Origin: Candidatus Woesearchaeota archaeon | Lineage (GTDB): Archaea > Nanobdellota > Nanobdellia > Woesearchaeales > SKIA01 | DNA: 18,010 nt | Assembly: GCA_007128245.1 (NCBI GenBank) | Contig: SKXU01000084.1 | Coordinates: 1-18,010 of the forward strand | Direction of reading: 5' to 3' | Shown here: positions 1 to 6,550 of the stretch, in pieces | How the letters are laid out: every line of letters begins with the position of its first letter | Numbering within the stretch: the first letter of the stretch is position 1 | Program-made: the position numbers and the translations under genes | The notes under the pieces: model-generated | Told to the model about the DNA's origin: nothing | The model's input: the letters and a program-made list of their open reading frames with translations, nothing else | Database searches by the model: none

Positions 1-713
1 TTCCACAAGAATCAATTGATGCAAGCCTGACAAAGTCAGGTCTCAGCGTACAAGAAGATACAGTGCTTATCCCTCCATACAGAACAGACTTCTGGCATCA
101 AGTAGACCTCGTAGAAGAAGCCGCCATTGGTTACGGATACACAAATATCACTCCCACCATTCCTGATACACACACTATCGGAGGATTATTATTTGAGACA
201 AAACAAGAAACAAACATTCGATCACTCCTCTCAGGACTTGGCATGCAAGAAGTGATGAACTGGCATCTCACATCACGCGGAGTACCTCTTGCAAATTCAC
301 TTACAGAACACTATACTGCGTTGCGAGAAAACCTTCTTGATGGAGTGCTTGATGTACTCCAAAAAAATACCTCAAATAGCTATCCTCAACAGCTCTACGA
401 ACTCGGAGTCGTATTCTCAGATGACAACACCAAGGAAACGCATGTCGCAGAAAAACGCTCTGTATGCGCAGTGTTTTGTGAAGAGAAAACAAGTTATACA
501 CACGCACGACAAGCTCTTGAAGTGCTCGCCCGCACGCTCGGATGGACGATAGCATTCTCAGAACACGAAGACCCACGATTCATTCCGGGAAGGTGCGCGT
601 ACGTACGCGGTGACGTAGAAGGAGTGCTTGGAGAAATCCATCCTGAACAACTCGTACACAGAGGAATACTCTTTCCCACAAGCGCATTTGATGTGATCAT
701 TCACAAAAAGTAA
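1..713 (+). CDS. pheT: Phenylalanine-tRNA ligase beta subunit, C-terminal part (5' end outside window)
   Basis: PheT pairs with PheS to charge tRNA-Phe in the cytoplasm. The frame is open from base 3 to the stop at 711-713, about 237 codons, so this is the C-terminal part of a protein that is usually about 550 residues in archaea. The GTG at 63 is an internal Val codon, not a start. The segment IPPYRTDFWHQVDLVEEAAIGYGY is split across positions 69-146 and matches the B5-type domain signature of archaeal PheT. The end, around GVLGEIHPEQLVHRGI, is the typical 'G.IGE.HPE' strand of the family. It is the only plus-strand gene, converges on the flippase and overlaps its 3' end by 13 bp. The assignment is secure; the missing part is only a window effect. 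Confidence 0.93.
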   Translation, partial: PQESIDASLTKSGLSVQEDTVLIPPYRTDFWHQVDLVEEAAIGYGYTNITPTIPDTHTIGGLLFETKQETNIRSLLSGLGMQEVMNWHLTSRGVPLANSLTEHYTALRENLLDGVLDVLQKNTSNSYPQQLYELGVVFSDDNTKETHVAEKRSVCAVFCEEKTSYTHARQALEVLARTLGWTIAFSEHEDPRFIPGRCAYVRGDVEGVLGEIHPEQLVHRGILFPTSAFDVIIHKK

Positions 714-1990
714 TCGAATTCGAGCACGTTGCGCGCGATGTAGAGCGCATACGCGAGCACGACAGCCATTACCAGCATGACAACAACCATGACTTGGAAC
801 AAGGTGTCGTGAAATTGTGTGAGCAAAGCAAGTAAGAGCATAAAGAACAGGGGGAGCATAAAAGAGATTCTGTCTTGACGCACCGCTAACAAATAAATTG
901 CGAGTATCACAGTGATCGCAAGACATCCCATCCCAAAGACGTAAAATCCGAGTATAGGCCCTATAGTGTACTCTGGACCAAACAATACTCTAAAAAATAT
1001 TCCGGAAAAAAAGAATGAGAGAAGAGTGAACACCGCAACCAAGGGCACCACCACCCCAAGGGCGTTCTTGAGGACGGGAACACTGTTTTTTCCGTCAGCA
1101 TGGAGTTGCGTGATTTTTGGAAACATCACGCCCACAAATACCATGGAGACCAGAAACGGTACTTTTGCAATAAGAGATGCAGCAGCAAACACTCCCGCTT
1201 CAGCAGCAGGAAAATAATGTTTGACAAGAATAATATCGATGTTTAAGAGCAACGCGATAGACACCATGGTCACCACAACAGGGACTGCGAAGCGCCTGAT
1301 TTGCTCCATGCTGGGCTTCACAGACTTGAGTCGTTGAAGTTGGTAGATTCCTCGGTAACAATACATGAGCGCAGCAAACGTTCCCAGTGCCAATCCAAAA
1401 AGTGCTCCCCCCACAGAAAAACCAAGTAGCACCAGTGTTGTTGCAAGAACAAGGCGCAGTGTTGCTTCAATGAGACGAAACCTTCCAAGGGCACCAAAAT
1501 CTTCAAGACCTTTAAAGGCACCCTCAAAGACAGGAACCAACATGGTAAACCACACGACAAATCCGAGCATCACCGTGCTCGCAACACCTTGAATGTGAAA
1601 AAATCCGCTAATATACTCAGCGAATACTAGTACGAGAATAAAGGAAGCAAACCCCGCAAAAAACGCCCACTTAAGCGCTCGTGAAATAATATAATTGATT
1701 TGTTCATATTGAAACCTGCTCCGATGATAACTGACAAAGCGAATAATAACGAGATGAATACTTGTTAAACAAAACAATAACGTAAACAACACCGCAACGA
1801 AGGTACCGTAGGACGCATACTGCTCAGGACCGAGTAGTCGCGCCATAACAAGATGGAGTGCGAACATAAGAAGCGCAGCGAGCGCGCTATAGCCTCCAAG
1901 CGTGAGAAATTGCGAGAAAATATCATCACTATGCCCTCTACGTAACTTCCGCCGTATATCATATACGACACTTCTTCGTTCAGGATCCAT
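701..1990 (-). CDS. Polytopic membrane protein, MOP-superfamily oligosaccharide flippase (Wzx/RfbX-like)
   Basis: This 429-residue protein is very hydrophobic, with about 12 predicted membrane helices starting near residue 30. A short basic N-terminus (RRKLRRG) precedes the first helix. The segment ARLLGPEQYASYGTF around residues 50-65 is the recurrent 'R.LGP..YG.Y' feature of Wzx-type flippases, and LLNIDIILVKHYFPAAEAGVFAAA near residues 250-273 matches the second half-repeat ('D..ll..f....vG.Y.aA'). Such proteins move lipid-linked sugars across the cytoplasmic membrane for surface glycans or N-glycosylation. It starts 20 bp after eL14, where many archaea have truB/cbf5. I see no Shine-Dalgarno motif and no TATA box at the leaderless distance, so it is probably read through from eL34-eL14. 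The exact substrate cannot be inferred. Confidence 0.8.
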   Translation of the reverse strand: MDPERRSVVYDIRRKLRRGHSDDIFSQFLTLGGYSALAALLMFALHLVMARLLGPEQYASYGTFVAVLFTLLFCLTSIHLVIIRFVSYHRSRFQYEQINYIISRALKWAFFAGFASFILVLVFAEYISGFFHIQGVASTVMLGFVVWFTMLVPVFEGAFKGLEDFGALGRFRLIEATLRLVLATTLVLLGFSVGGALFGLALGTFAALMYCYRGIYQLQRLKSVKPSMEQIRRFAVPVVVTMVSIALLLNIDIILVKHYFPAAEAGVFAAASLIAKVPFLVSMVFVGVMFPKITQLHADGKNSVPVLKNALGVVVPLVAVFTLLSFFFSGIFFRVLFGPEYTIGPILGFYVFGMGCLAITVILAIYLLAVRQDRISFMLPLFFMLLLALLTQFHDTLFQVMVVVMLVMAVVLAYALYIARNVLEFDYFL

Positions 1991-2010
1991 ACGAGTAGAG
2001 TTAGAGAAGC

Positions 2011-2286
2011 TTACTTCTTAACTGCTTTTTGGTTCTTTTTTGAACGAGACCTGTGCTCAACCACAGCGATGTTTAGTTTTTCAAGGGCAGCAACTACTTG
2101 TTCGTGCGTAGCGCCTTTTTTTATATCAACTACTTGGTTGAGTGGTTCTAGGTGCGCAACGTTTACAGCGCGTCTGCGTGTTTGACCGTCAATAACGACG
2201 CGGTCATCTTTTTGGTCTACAATCACGCAATAGTTTCCTGCGTCGCGCCCTGCGATCTTCATACAAAGTCTTCCAATGGTGTACAT
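2011..2286 (-). CDS. rpl14e: Large ribosomal subunit protein eL14
   Basis: eL14 is a small archaeal/eukaryotic 60S-type protein with an SH3-like barrel. The 91-residue product opens with MYTIGRLCMKIAGRDAG, the family's 'iG+v..k.aGR.aG' start, followed by VIVDQKDDRVVIDG and then RRRAVNVAHLEPL, which corresponds to the 'g..rRr.N..HLepl' strand. It ends in a lysine-rich tail. Length is normal for archaea. A GAGAGGAGAA Shine-Dalgarno tract lies about 7 nt before the ATG. The gene is 46 bp after eL34, the usual archaeal partner (cmk, normally between or near them, is absent), and 20 bp before the flippase, so it most likely shares the transcript started at eL34. Confidence 0.93.
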   Translation of the reverse strand: MYTIGRLCMKIAGRDAGNYCVIVDQKDDRVVIDGQTRRRAVNVAHLEPLNQVVDIKKGATHEQVVAALEKLNIAVVEHRSRSKKNQKAVKK

Positions 2287-2332
2287 AGTGGTTCTCCTCT
2301 CCCCCTGAGAATGTTACTGGATGCGTCGCCGC

Positions 2333-2602
2333 TTATTCCAAGGAGAGTCGTGCTTGGTCACGGAACAACTGCTTTGTGCATACGCTGCATAGCTGTCCTC
2401 CAAAAGGACGAGAGGGTCGCTTCTGTGATTTTGAGAGCTTGTTAATCTCCGTTCTCGTTCCACGAGCAGTGCCGAGAAGGGGTCTTCCGCACACACACGT
2501 TGGCTTTGAAGGGCGTTTTTCGAGATATCGCTCTTTAGTCTGCGTAGTGGTGCGCACAAAGACTTTTCGGCGTCCGCTTGTTTTGTTGGCTCCGTGTACC
2601 AT
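2333..2602 (-). CDS. rpl34e: Large ribosomal subunit protein eL34
   Basis: The 89-residue product has the eL34 layout: a basic N-terminus, a central first zinc knuckle near residues 36-38, the segment SKSQKRPSRPFGGQLC (residues 57-72) and a second knuckle C72-x-x-C75. The FGG followed by LCSVC is the family hallmark. The first knuckle reads CVC (Cys36-x-Cys38) where the usual archaeal form, as I recall it, is CxxC. The ATG at 2602 has no Shine-Dalgarno motif. A TATA-like TTTAAAAA begins on the minus strand at 2632 and ends at 2625, 23 nt before the A of the start, so a leaderless mRNA is expected. It follows a likely terminator and so probably heads the eL34-eL14-flippase unit. Confidence 0.92.
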   Translation of the reverse strand: MVHGANKTSGRRKVFVRTTTQTKERYLEKRPSKPTCVCGRPLLGTARGTRTEINKLSKSQKRPSRPFGGQLCSVCTKQLFRDQARLSLE

Positions 2603-2624
2603 ACGAGAAGCGAATCAGAAGGGC

Positions 2625-2632
2625 TTTTTAAA
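2625..2632 (-). promoter_or_regulatory. TATA box for leaderless eL34 transcript
   Basis: On the minus strand CCTTTAAAAAGC contains an A/T-only octamer centred 26-27 nt before the A of the eL34 ATG, the normal archaeal TATA-to-start-site distance. No Shine-Dalgarno motif intervenes. The flanking CCTTT..AAAAG resembles the box upstream of uL3 (CCTTTTTAAAAG). Confidence 0.6.
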
Positions 2633-2666
2633 GGTGACGGGAAACCAATAATTTATTTCTATAATG

Positions 2667-2690
2667 AAAAAAAGTATTCTCGAGTAGAAT
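2667..2690 (-). terminator. Probable transcription terminator after the lipoprotein gene
   Basis: Read on the minus strand, ATTCT-ACTCG-AGAAT forms a 5-bp stem with a 5-nt loop. It starts inside the lipoprotein stop codon and is followed after 2 nt by seven T residues (2667-2673). T-tracts are the key element of archaeal intrinsic termination; the stem is short and may be incidental. A new TATA box lies 35 bp further on, which fits an operon boundary. Confidence 0.55.
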
Positions 2691-3097
2691 CACCCCACAA
2701 TCACAGACCGCTGCATCCAATGACCACAATCATCAGCTGAGCGACACCCACACTTCCAACCCCAAAAGGATTCCAGACAAGAAAATGCATGAATGGTGTG
2801 CTCCCCTTCGGGAAGAAAAAATACGCGAGAGCCCCGATGCATAAGCCACCTTCCCGCCTCTGGACCCGCAAGAGTGTGCTCTTCTCCGTTCACCAATACC
2901 GTAGGGTAGACACGGTCACCAAAGACCGTGATTCGCACAGGATACACTCCGAAGGTCGGCTCATCAACACTCGCAGAGATAAGCACCTGACTTCCATCCT
3001 GAAAATGCGTGGGAGGAGCAGTAGCGTGACCTGTAGGTCCGGCAGGAAGACAGGCAACCAAGAAAATCAATCCGAAAACCAACAGGAGCGCTCTCAT
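2690..3097 (-). CDS. Putative secreted lipoprotein, beta-rich with Cys-rich end (unknown function)
   Basis: I do not recognise this family. Counted from the ATG at 3097 the product has 135 residues: a hydrophobic signal segment MRALLLVFGLIFLVAC with a lipobox-like LVAC (Cys16), a Pro/Thr-rich linker, then strand-like sequence from about residue 37 (QVLISASVD, PVRITVFG, PTVLVNGE, FFLPEGEHTIHAF) suggesting one small beta-sandwich, and a cysteine-rich end (Cys107, 116, 118, 124) that could form disulfides outside the cell. The frame continues upstream to 3211, but that would overlap the DUF106 gene. The start at 3097 is preferred because it gives a clean signal peptide and lies 24 nt after a TTTTTATT box. 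An ATG at 3109 is the alternative. It occupies the region where cmk is found in many archaea. Confidence 0.6.
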   Translation of the reverse strand: MRALLLVFGLIFLVACLPAGPTGHATAPPTHFQDGSQVLISASVDEPTFGVYPVRITVFGDRVYPTVLVNGEEHTLAGPEAGRWLMHRGSRVFFLPEGEHTIHAFSCLESFWGWKCGCRSADDCGHWMQRSVIVG

Positions 3098-3120
3098 AAA
3101 GCAACACATGAATGTACACG

Positions 3121-3128
3121 AATAAAAA
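3121..3128 (-). promoter_or_regulatory. TATA-like box before the putative lipoprotein gene
   Basis: On the minus strand AAAGGTTTTTTATTCGTG lies between the DUF106 stop and the lipoprotein start. The octamer TTTTTATT ends 24 nt before the ATG at 3097, close to the 23 nt seen for secY, DUF106 and eL34. No Shine-Dalgarno motif is present, so a leaderless transcript is plausible. Confidence 0.45.
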
Positions 3129-3138
3129 ACCTTTGTTC

Positions 3139-3876
3139 TTAGTGAATGCGAAGGAGTTTTCGCAAACCAATAGAGAACACTATTGAAAAGAGGATATACG
3201 TAAACAACCACCCAGGATTATATCCAAACACAGAAAACTCTCCGAACGGAGTTGCTTTTTGATAGCCAACCTCTGTGCGCAAGAACACGCCGCTGTGCGC
3301 AAGAACGGGATCCGCAGGACGATCGCCAATGATAACGTCATGAGAGACGCGTTCACCATCAGAAGACTCGAAAAACACTGTATGCACTCCTGGAGGGCCT
3401 GAGACGCTCCAAGACACTTGACGCTCAACAGTCTCCTTAATCTGCTCGCCAGACACAGACAGCTCAGTATCAATACGCACACGATCAGGAAGCTGCATAA
3501 ACGCAGTCACAAATACAGGCTCGTCCTCCTCCACAATGTCAAGAGCGAACGCACTGTTCATCCACAAAAAAACAAATAATAAAGGAATCATAGTGTACAA
3601 GGTTGGCTTCAGAGACTTACCCATGTACGTCATGTTCACAGACATCGCCTCCTTCTGAATCTTAGCAAGCTTTTTGGTATCATCCCGGTGCTCACGCATC
3701 TGCTTTTGATACTTTTTCGTCTTCTCCTTTAACCGCTTCATCTCATCTTGATCAGTAGCGAAACGATAGACCAAAGTAATAACAAGAGAGATAGCAAAAG
3801 AAAGAATAAGGATAGCAAGCCAGAGGGGTAACGCAAGAGACCACCCGAGAACAGGATCAAGGATTGTGTTTAGCAT
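3139..3876 (-). CDS. EMC3/TMCO1-like membrane insertase (DUF106, Oxa1 superfamily)
   Basis: This 245-residue protein has the three-helix plan of archaeal DUF106/Ylp1: TM1 at about 17-37, a charged cytoplasmic coiled coil at about 43-78 (DEMKRLKEKTKKYQKQMREH), TM2 at about 91-112 and TM3 at about 221-238 ending in GLRKLLRIH, a typical C-terminus. The family belongs to the Oxa1/YidC/EMC3 superfamily and helps insert proteins into the membrane, often beside SecYEG. Lying just after secY is the normal archaeal position. Between TM2 and TM3 there is a long extracytoplasmic segment (about 113-220) with beta-rich sequence (VSWSVSG, PPGVHTVFFESSDGE), which looks larger than in the short family members I recall. 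It has no Shine-Dalgarno motif and carries its own TATA box. Confidence 0.88.
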   Translation of the reverse strand: MLNTILDPVLGWSLALPLWLAILILSFAISLVITLVYRFATDQDEMKRLKEKTKKYQKQMREHRDDTKKLAKIQKEAMSVNMTYMGKSLKPTLYTMIPLLFVFLWMNSAFALDIVEEDEPVFVTAFMQLPDRVRIDTELSVSGEQIKETVERQVSWSVSGPPGVHTVFFESSDGERVSHDVIIGDRPADPVLAHSGVFLRTEVGYQKATPFGEFSVFGYNPGWLFTYILFSIVFSIGLRKLLRIH

Positions 3877-3897
3877 GTAAGCAGAAAGAATGAGCCG

Positions 3898-4251
3898 CTA
3901 TAAAAAAGGAGTGGTTAGCCTATTCCACGTGGCTGGACACAAACCCGTGCAGGGAAAAGACCATGGATGCACTCGTTCGTAACCAGTAAACGAGTGATTG
4001 GGAGCGATGACTACCAAACCAGTATATACGCGCCCAAGCTGCGCAACAGGAAGTAATAATACATCTTGCTTGACATCGTAGCATGTGCGCTTGTACTCCC
4101 CTCCTGAAAGCAGGGCCAAGCGCTCAGCAAGCTCGTCCAAACGAAGATTCGTAGGATCTGCCGGAGCAATAACTGTATGAGACTCATAGACGCGAAATGA
4201 CGGGAATAACCGTACTGCATGTGCCTGACGTAGTAACGCATCAAACTTCAT
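3898..4251 (-). CDS. Orphan 117-aa protein in the usual adk position
   Basis: I do not recognise this protein. It starts 4 bp after the secY stop and ends in a TAG 21 bp before DUF106, the place occupied by adenylate kinase in many archaeal secY regions. It has no Walker A (GxxGxGK) motif, so it is not a degraded adk by any sign I can see. There are no membrane helices or signal peptide. The middle (KQDVLLLPVAQLGRVYTGLVV, residues about 61-81) looks like two or three beta strands, and the end is rich in aromatic, Pro and Cys residues (HPWSFPCTGLCPATW). The upstream AAAGAG is at best a weak Shine-Dalgarno motif, so it is probably co-translated from the secY mRNA. Coding status rests on its fit between neighbours. 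Confidence 0.6.
   Translation of the reverse strand: MKFDALLRQAHAVRLFPSFRVYESHTVIAPADPTNLRLDELAERLALLSGGEYKRTCYDVKQDVLLLPVAQLGRVYTGLVVIAPNHSFTGYERVHPWSFPCTGLCPATWNRLTTPFL
3899..3906 (-). promoter_or_regulatory. TATA box for leaderless DUF106 transcript
   Basis: The minus strand reads CCTTTTTTATAGCGG; the octamer TTTTTATA ends 23 nt before the A of the DUF106 ATG, exactly as at secY. The box overlaps the TAG stop codon of the preceding 117-aa gene. The leader between them contains no Shine-Dalgarno motif. Confidence 0.6.
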
Positions 4252-4255
4252 ACAC

Positions 4256-5737
4256 TTACTCTTTACCGAAGAAGCGACGCATCATAGGATTCATCTCGTA
4301 CGCCTGCTCTTTAGCGATATCTTGATACATACGATACAGAATCATTACTGCAAGCAAGAGACCAATACCAGACGTTAATGTGCCTGAAAGATCAGCGATC
4401 GCCGCGAGAAGCCCAACAGCAATACCGCCCATAATGGTAAGTGGCATAACATATCGATCCAAGAGGCGCTCCATCACACGAGGATCTTTTCTAAAGCCAG
4501 GGACTTGAAGACCCGAAGCCATGATGTTCTTTGCTTGTGAGCGAGAATCAAGACCTGCTGTTTGCACCCAGAAGTATGAGAACAACACAGAACCTGCAAC
4601 CATGAACAATGTATACACACCAGCAGCAGCCCACATCTGACCCGTAACGCTACCCGTAATAAAACCCTCCAACATATTCGGAGGAGTGATGTAGCCAATA
4701 AAACCAAGGGTGTCTTGAAACGGAATAGGCTGGCCTTGCTCGCCCACATGACCAAGCCAACGACTCACAGTAATAATCATGTTTTGACCAAACGTTGCTG
4801 CACCCTCACCAATAGCTTCGAGGGTTCGCTCAGCCCACCCTTGCATCAAACGCGCCCACAACTGCATGTTCGCAAGAAGCGCTGCAACCAAGATAACAGG
4901 AATGTTAGAAGTATAAAAAAAGTTTAGCGGCCAACGAATACCATGGCCTCGGACGCGACCAAACGAGAGAGGAATCTCCACTTTCATCGCCTGCGTAAAG
5001 ACTACCACAAGGAAAATAACGATGGTAGCAATAATCGCAGCAAGCAAGGTCGTTGCAGCAAGCATCTCACCTTGGGGAATCGCACGAAAAATCAGGTCGG
5101 GAACGGCACCAATATACCCTTCTCCTTGAATACCCTCCACGCTTGGACTCAACGGACTGAACGTTCGTACAAACAACTCTTTTCCGACGCCCGCCGCGAT
5201 GAATAGTCCCACACCCGAACCAAAACCCCACTTAGAAGTAACTTGATCCATGAACAAGATAAGCATACCGCCAATAATAAGCTGGAATACCAACAAGAGC
5301 TGCATCACCTGAAAGTTCGGAACGCCCGAAGGAGGAGCAAGCCCGCCCATGTAGACAAAAATAAATGCTTCAAAAACCACAAACACAACAGTCAACACTT
5401 GTTGAATTGCTTGAAATTTCTTTTTCCCAGCGTCCGTGTGCGTATCAATATCAAGGATTCCAGAACCCTTAAGGAGCTGCAAAACGATACTTGCAGTAAC
5501 AATAGGACCAATACCAAGCGAGATAATGGAACCAAAAGAAGCACCAAGAATAAGCTCTAGTTGCGCAAATTCGAACTGGCTTGCAGGATCAAGACCCCAG
5601 AGCGGAATAACTCCAAGGACAAAGAACGCAAACAACACGCCCAACGTCCAATACATCTTACGCTTAAAACCAAGGTTTTTCTCTTTTGGCCGAACGATTT
5701 CAGGGACGTACTTTGCGAGCGACTCAATCCAACTCAT
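4256..5737 (-). CDS. secY: Protein translocase subunit SecY (Sec61 alpha)
   Basis: SecY is the channel of the Sec translocon for secreted and membrane proteins. The 493-residue product has ten predicted membrane helices. Near the N-terminus KYVPEIVRPKEKNLGFKRK precedes TM1. The TM2 plug region contains GSIISLGIGPIVTASIVLQLLKG (about residues 69-91). The cytoplasmic loop VEIPLSFGRVRGHG and the segment RWPLNFFYTSNIPVILV are archaeal/eukaryotic Sec61 signatures. A large loop with QNMIITVSRWLGHV and YITPPN separates TM7 and TM8, as in other archaea. It lies 31 bp after uL15, its normal place at the end of the spc cluster. No Shine-Dalgarno motif is present; a TATA box 23 nt upstream suggests an added leaderless promoter besides readthrough. 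Confidence 0.98.
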   Translation of the reverse strand: MSWIESLAKYVPEIVRPKEKNLGFKRKMYWTLGVLFAFFVLGVIPLWGLDPASQFEFAQLELILGASFGSIISLGIGPIVTASIVLQLLKGSGILDIDTHTDAGKKKFQAIQQVLTVVFVVFEAFIFVYMGGLAPPSGVPNFQVMQLLLVFQLIIGGMLILFMDQVTSKWGFGSGVGLFIAAGVGKELFVRTFSPLSPSVEGIQGEGYIGAVPDLIFRAIPQGEMLAATTLLAAIIATIVIFLVVVFTQAMKVEIPLSFGRVRGHGIRWPLNFFYTSNIPVILVAALLANMQLWARLMQGWAERTLEAIGEGAATFGQNMIITVSRWLGHVGEQGQPIPFQDTLGFIGYITPPNMLEGFITGSVTGQMWAAAGVYTLFMVAGSVLFSYFWVQTAGLDSRSQAKNIMASGLQVPGFRKDPRVMERLLDRYVMPLTIMGGIAVGLLAAIADLSGTLTSGIGLLLAVMILYRMYQDIAKEQAYEMNPMMRRFFGKE

Positions 5738-5759
5738 GATGCGTGTGTGCGACGAGGAC

Positions 5760-5767
5760 TATAAAAA
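5760..5767 (-). promoter_or_regulatory. TATA box for leaderless secY transcript
   Basis: In the 31-bp gap after uL15 the minus strand reads AACTTTTTATAGTCC. The octamer TTTTTATA ends 23 nt before the A of the secY ATG, so initiation would fall at or next to the start codon. The sequence between has no Shine-Dalgarno motif. The spacing matches DUF106 and eL34. Confidence 0.6.
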
Positions 5768-5768
5768 G

Positions 5769-6218
5769 TTAGTCCTCTGACGCCTCCTCAACAACAGAGC
5801 CACCAGCAGCACTTACCTTCTCTTTTGCCTTCGGTGTTGCTGCGGCAACAGAGACTGACACAGAAACACCAATGTGCCCTGCGCCAAGAAGCTTATCAAC
5901 GCCAAGTACAGAGAGATCCACCGTGTAGATATCGCCTTTTTTTGTGGCAACGCCTTGCTCAACAAGACGAGGAAGTTCTCGGTGCAAGTCAGAAACGTTC
6001 ATCGCAACAGTCACAGAGCGCGAATGGGAAGTAAATCCATGTGTTCCCATTTCCCAATCTTTCCAGTAAGAAGGCTTTTTTGAGTCTCCACGCTTACCAG
6101 AACCTGCACGACCACGGCCTCCACGGCTACCTGCGCCGCGTCGTTTTTTCATGCTTCCGCCACCGTGCGTTTTTGAACCGCGATACTTGCGAACTTTTTT
6201 TCTTTTCGTAATTGTCAT
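5769..6218 (-). CDS. rpl15: Large ribosomal subunit protein uL15
   Basis: The 149-residue protein begins with the long Gly/Arg-rich extension that threads into 23S rRNA (KYRGSKTHGGG, then RRGAGSRGGRGRAGSGKRG at residues about 12-44). The globular part follows, with LPRLVEQGVATKKGDIYTVDLSVLGVDKLLGAG corresponding to the conserved nucleotide-free fold of uL15. A short alanine/glutamate-rich tail (EEASED) ends it. Length and sequence are those of archaeal uL15. It overlaps the uL30 stop by 4 bp (ATGA) and has a GAGAGG motif upstream. The gene is followed by a 31-bp gap holding the secY promoter. Confidence 0.96.
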   Translation of the reverse strand: MTITKRKKVRKYRGSKTHGGGSMKKRRGAGSRGGRGRAGSGKRGDSKKPSYWKDWEMGTHGFTSHSRSVTVAMNVSDLHRELPRLVEQGVATKKGDIYTVDLSVLGVDKLLGAGHIGVSVSVSVAAATPKAKEKVSAAGGSVVEEASED

Positions 6219-6550
6219 GGCATCATCCTCTCAACTAGTGCATCCATGTCCTTGCGAGGACCAAGGTCTCCGCCACTCGTTGTTGAGCGCTTAATCGATT
6301 TTAATCCTCCTCGAGGAGGGTGTAGGCGCGCAACCTTTCCTTGCTTGATTGCTTCGAGCTTTTTGATAGTAGCTTCTGAAACTTCTCCATAGGTAACAAA
6401 GTCTTTGCACTTATTCAGCATCCCCATATATACAGGAGAGTCTTCAACAAGAACGCACGCGTGCTTTCTGTCAAGGTTAAGCATAGTCAAGGTGTCTTTC
6501 ACGTCCTGGCGAGCATCAATCTTTCCTCGAATAAGAATCGCTGCGATCAT
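6215..6550 (-). CDS. rpl30: Large ribosomal subunit protein uL30, short form
   Basis: The N-terminal half (ILIRGKIDARQDVKDTLTMLNL, then HACVLVEDSPVYMGMLNKCKDFVTYGEV) is typical uL30, and the end keeps the archaeal LHPPRGGLKSIKRSTTSGGDLG segment. At 111 residues it is clearly shorter than the roughly 150-155 residues of most archaeal uL30. The part missing is the helical insertion between the KDFVTYGE strand and the LHPPRGG segment; here only about 20 residues join them. It overlaps uS5 and uL15 by 4 bp each and has a strong AAGGAGG Shine-Dalgarno motif. The spc position between uS5 and uL15 is standard. Confidence 0.94.
   Translation of the reverse strand: MIAAILIRGKIDARQDVKDTLTMLNLDRKHACVLVEDSPVYMGMLNKCKDFVTYGEVSEATIKKLEAIKQGKVARLHPPRGGLKSIKRSTTSGGDLGPRKDMDALVERMMP

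Noticed and set aside
3098..3211. 38-codon N-terminal extension of the putative lipoprotein
   Set aside because: It would overlap the DUF106 gene and bury the signal peptide; the TATA spacing and the signal segment favour 3097.
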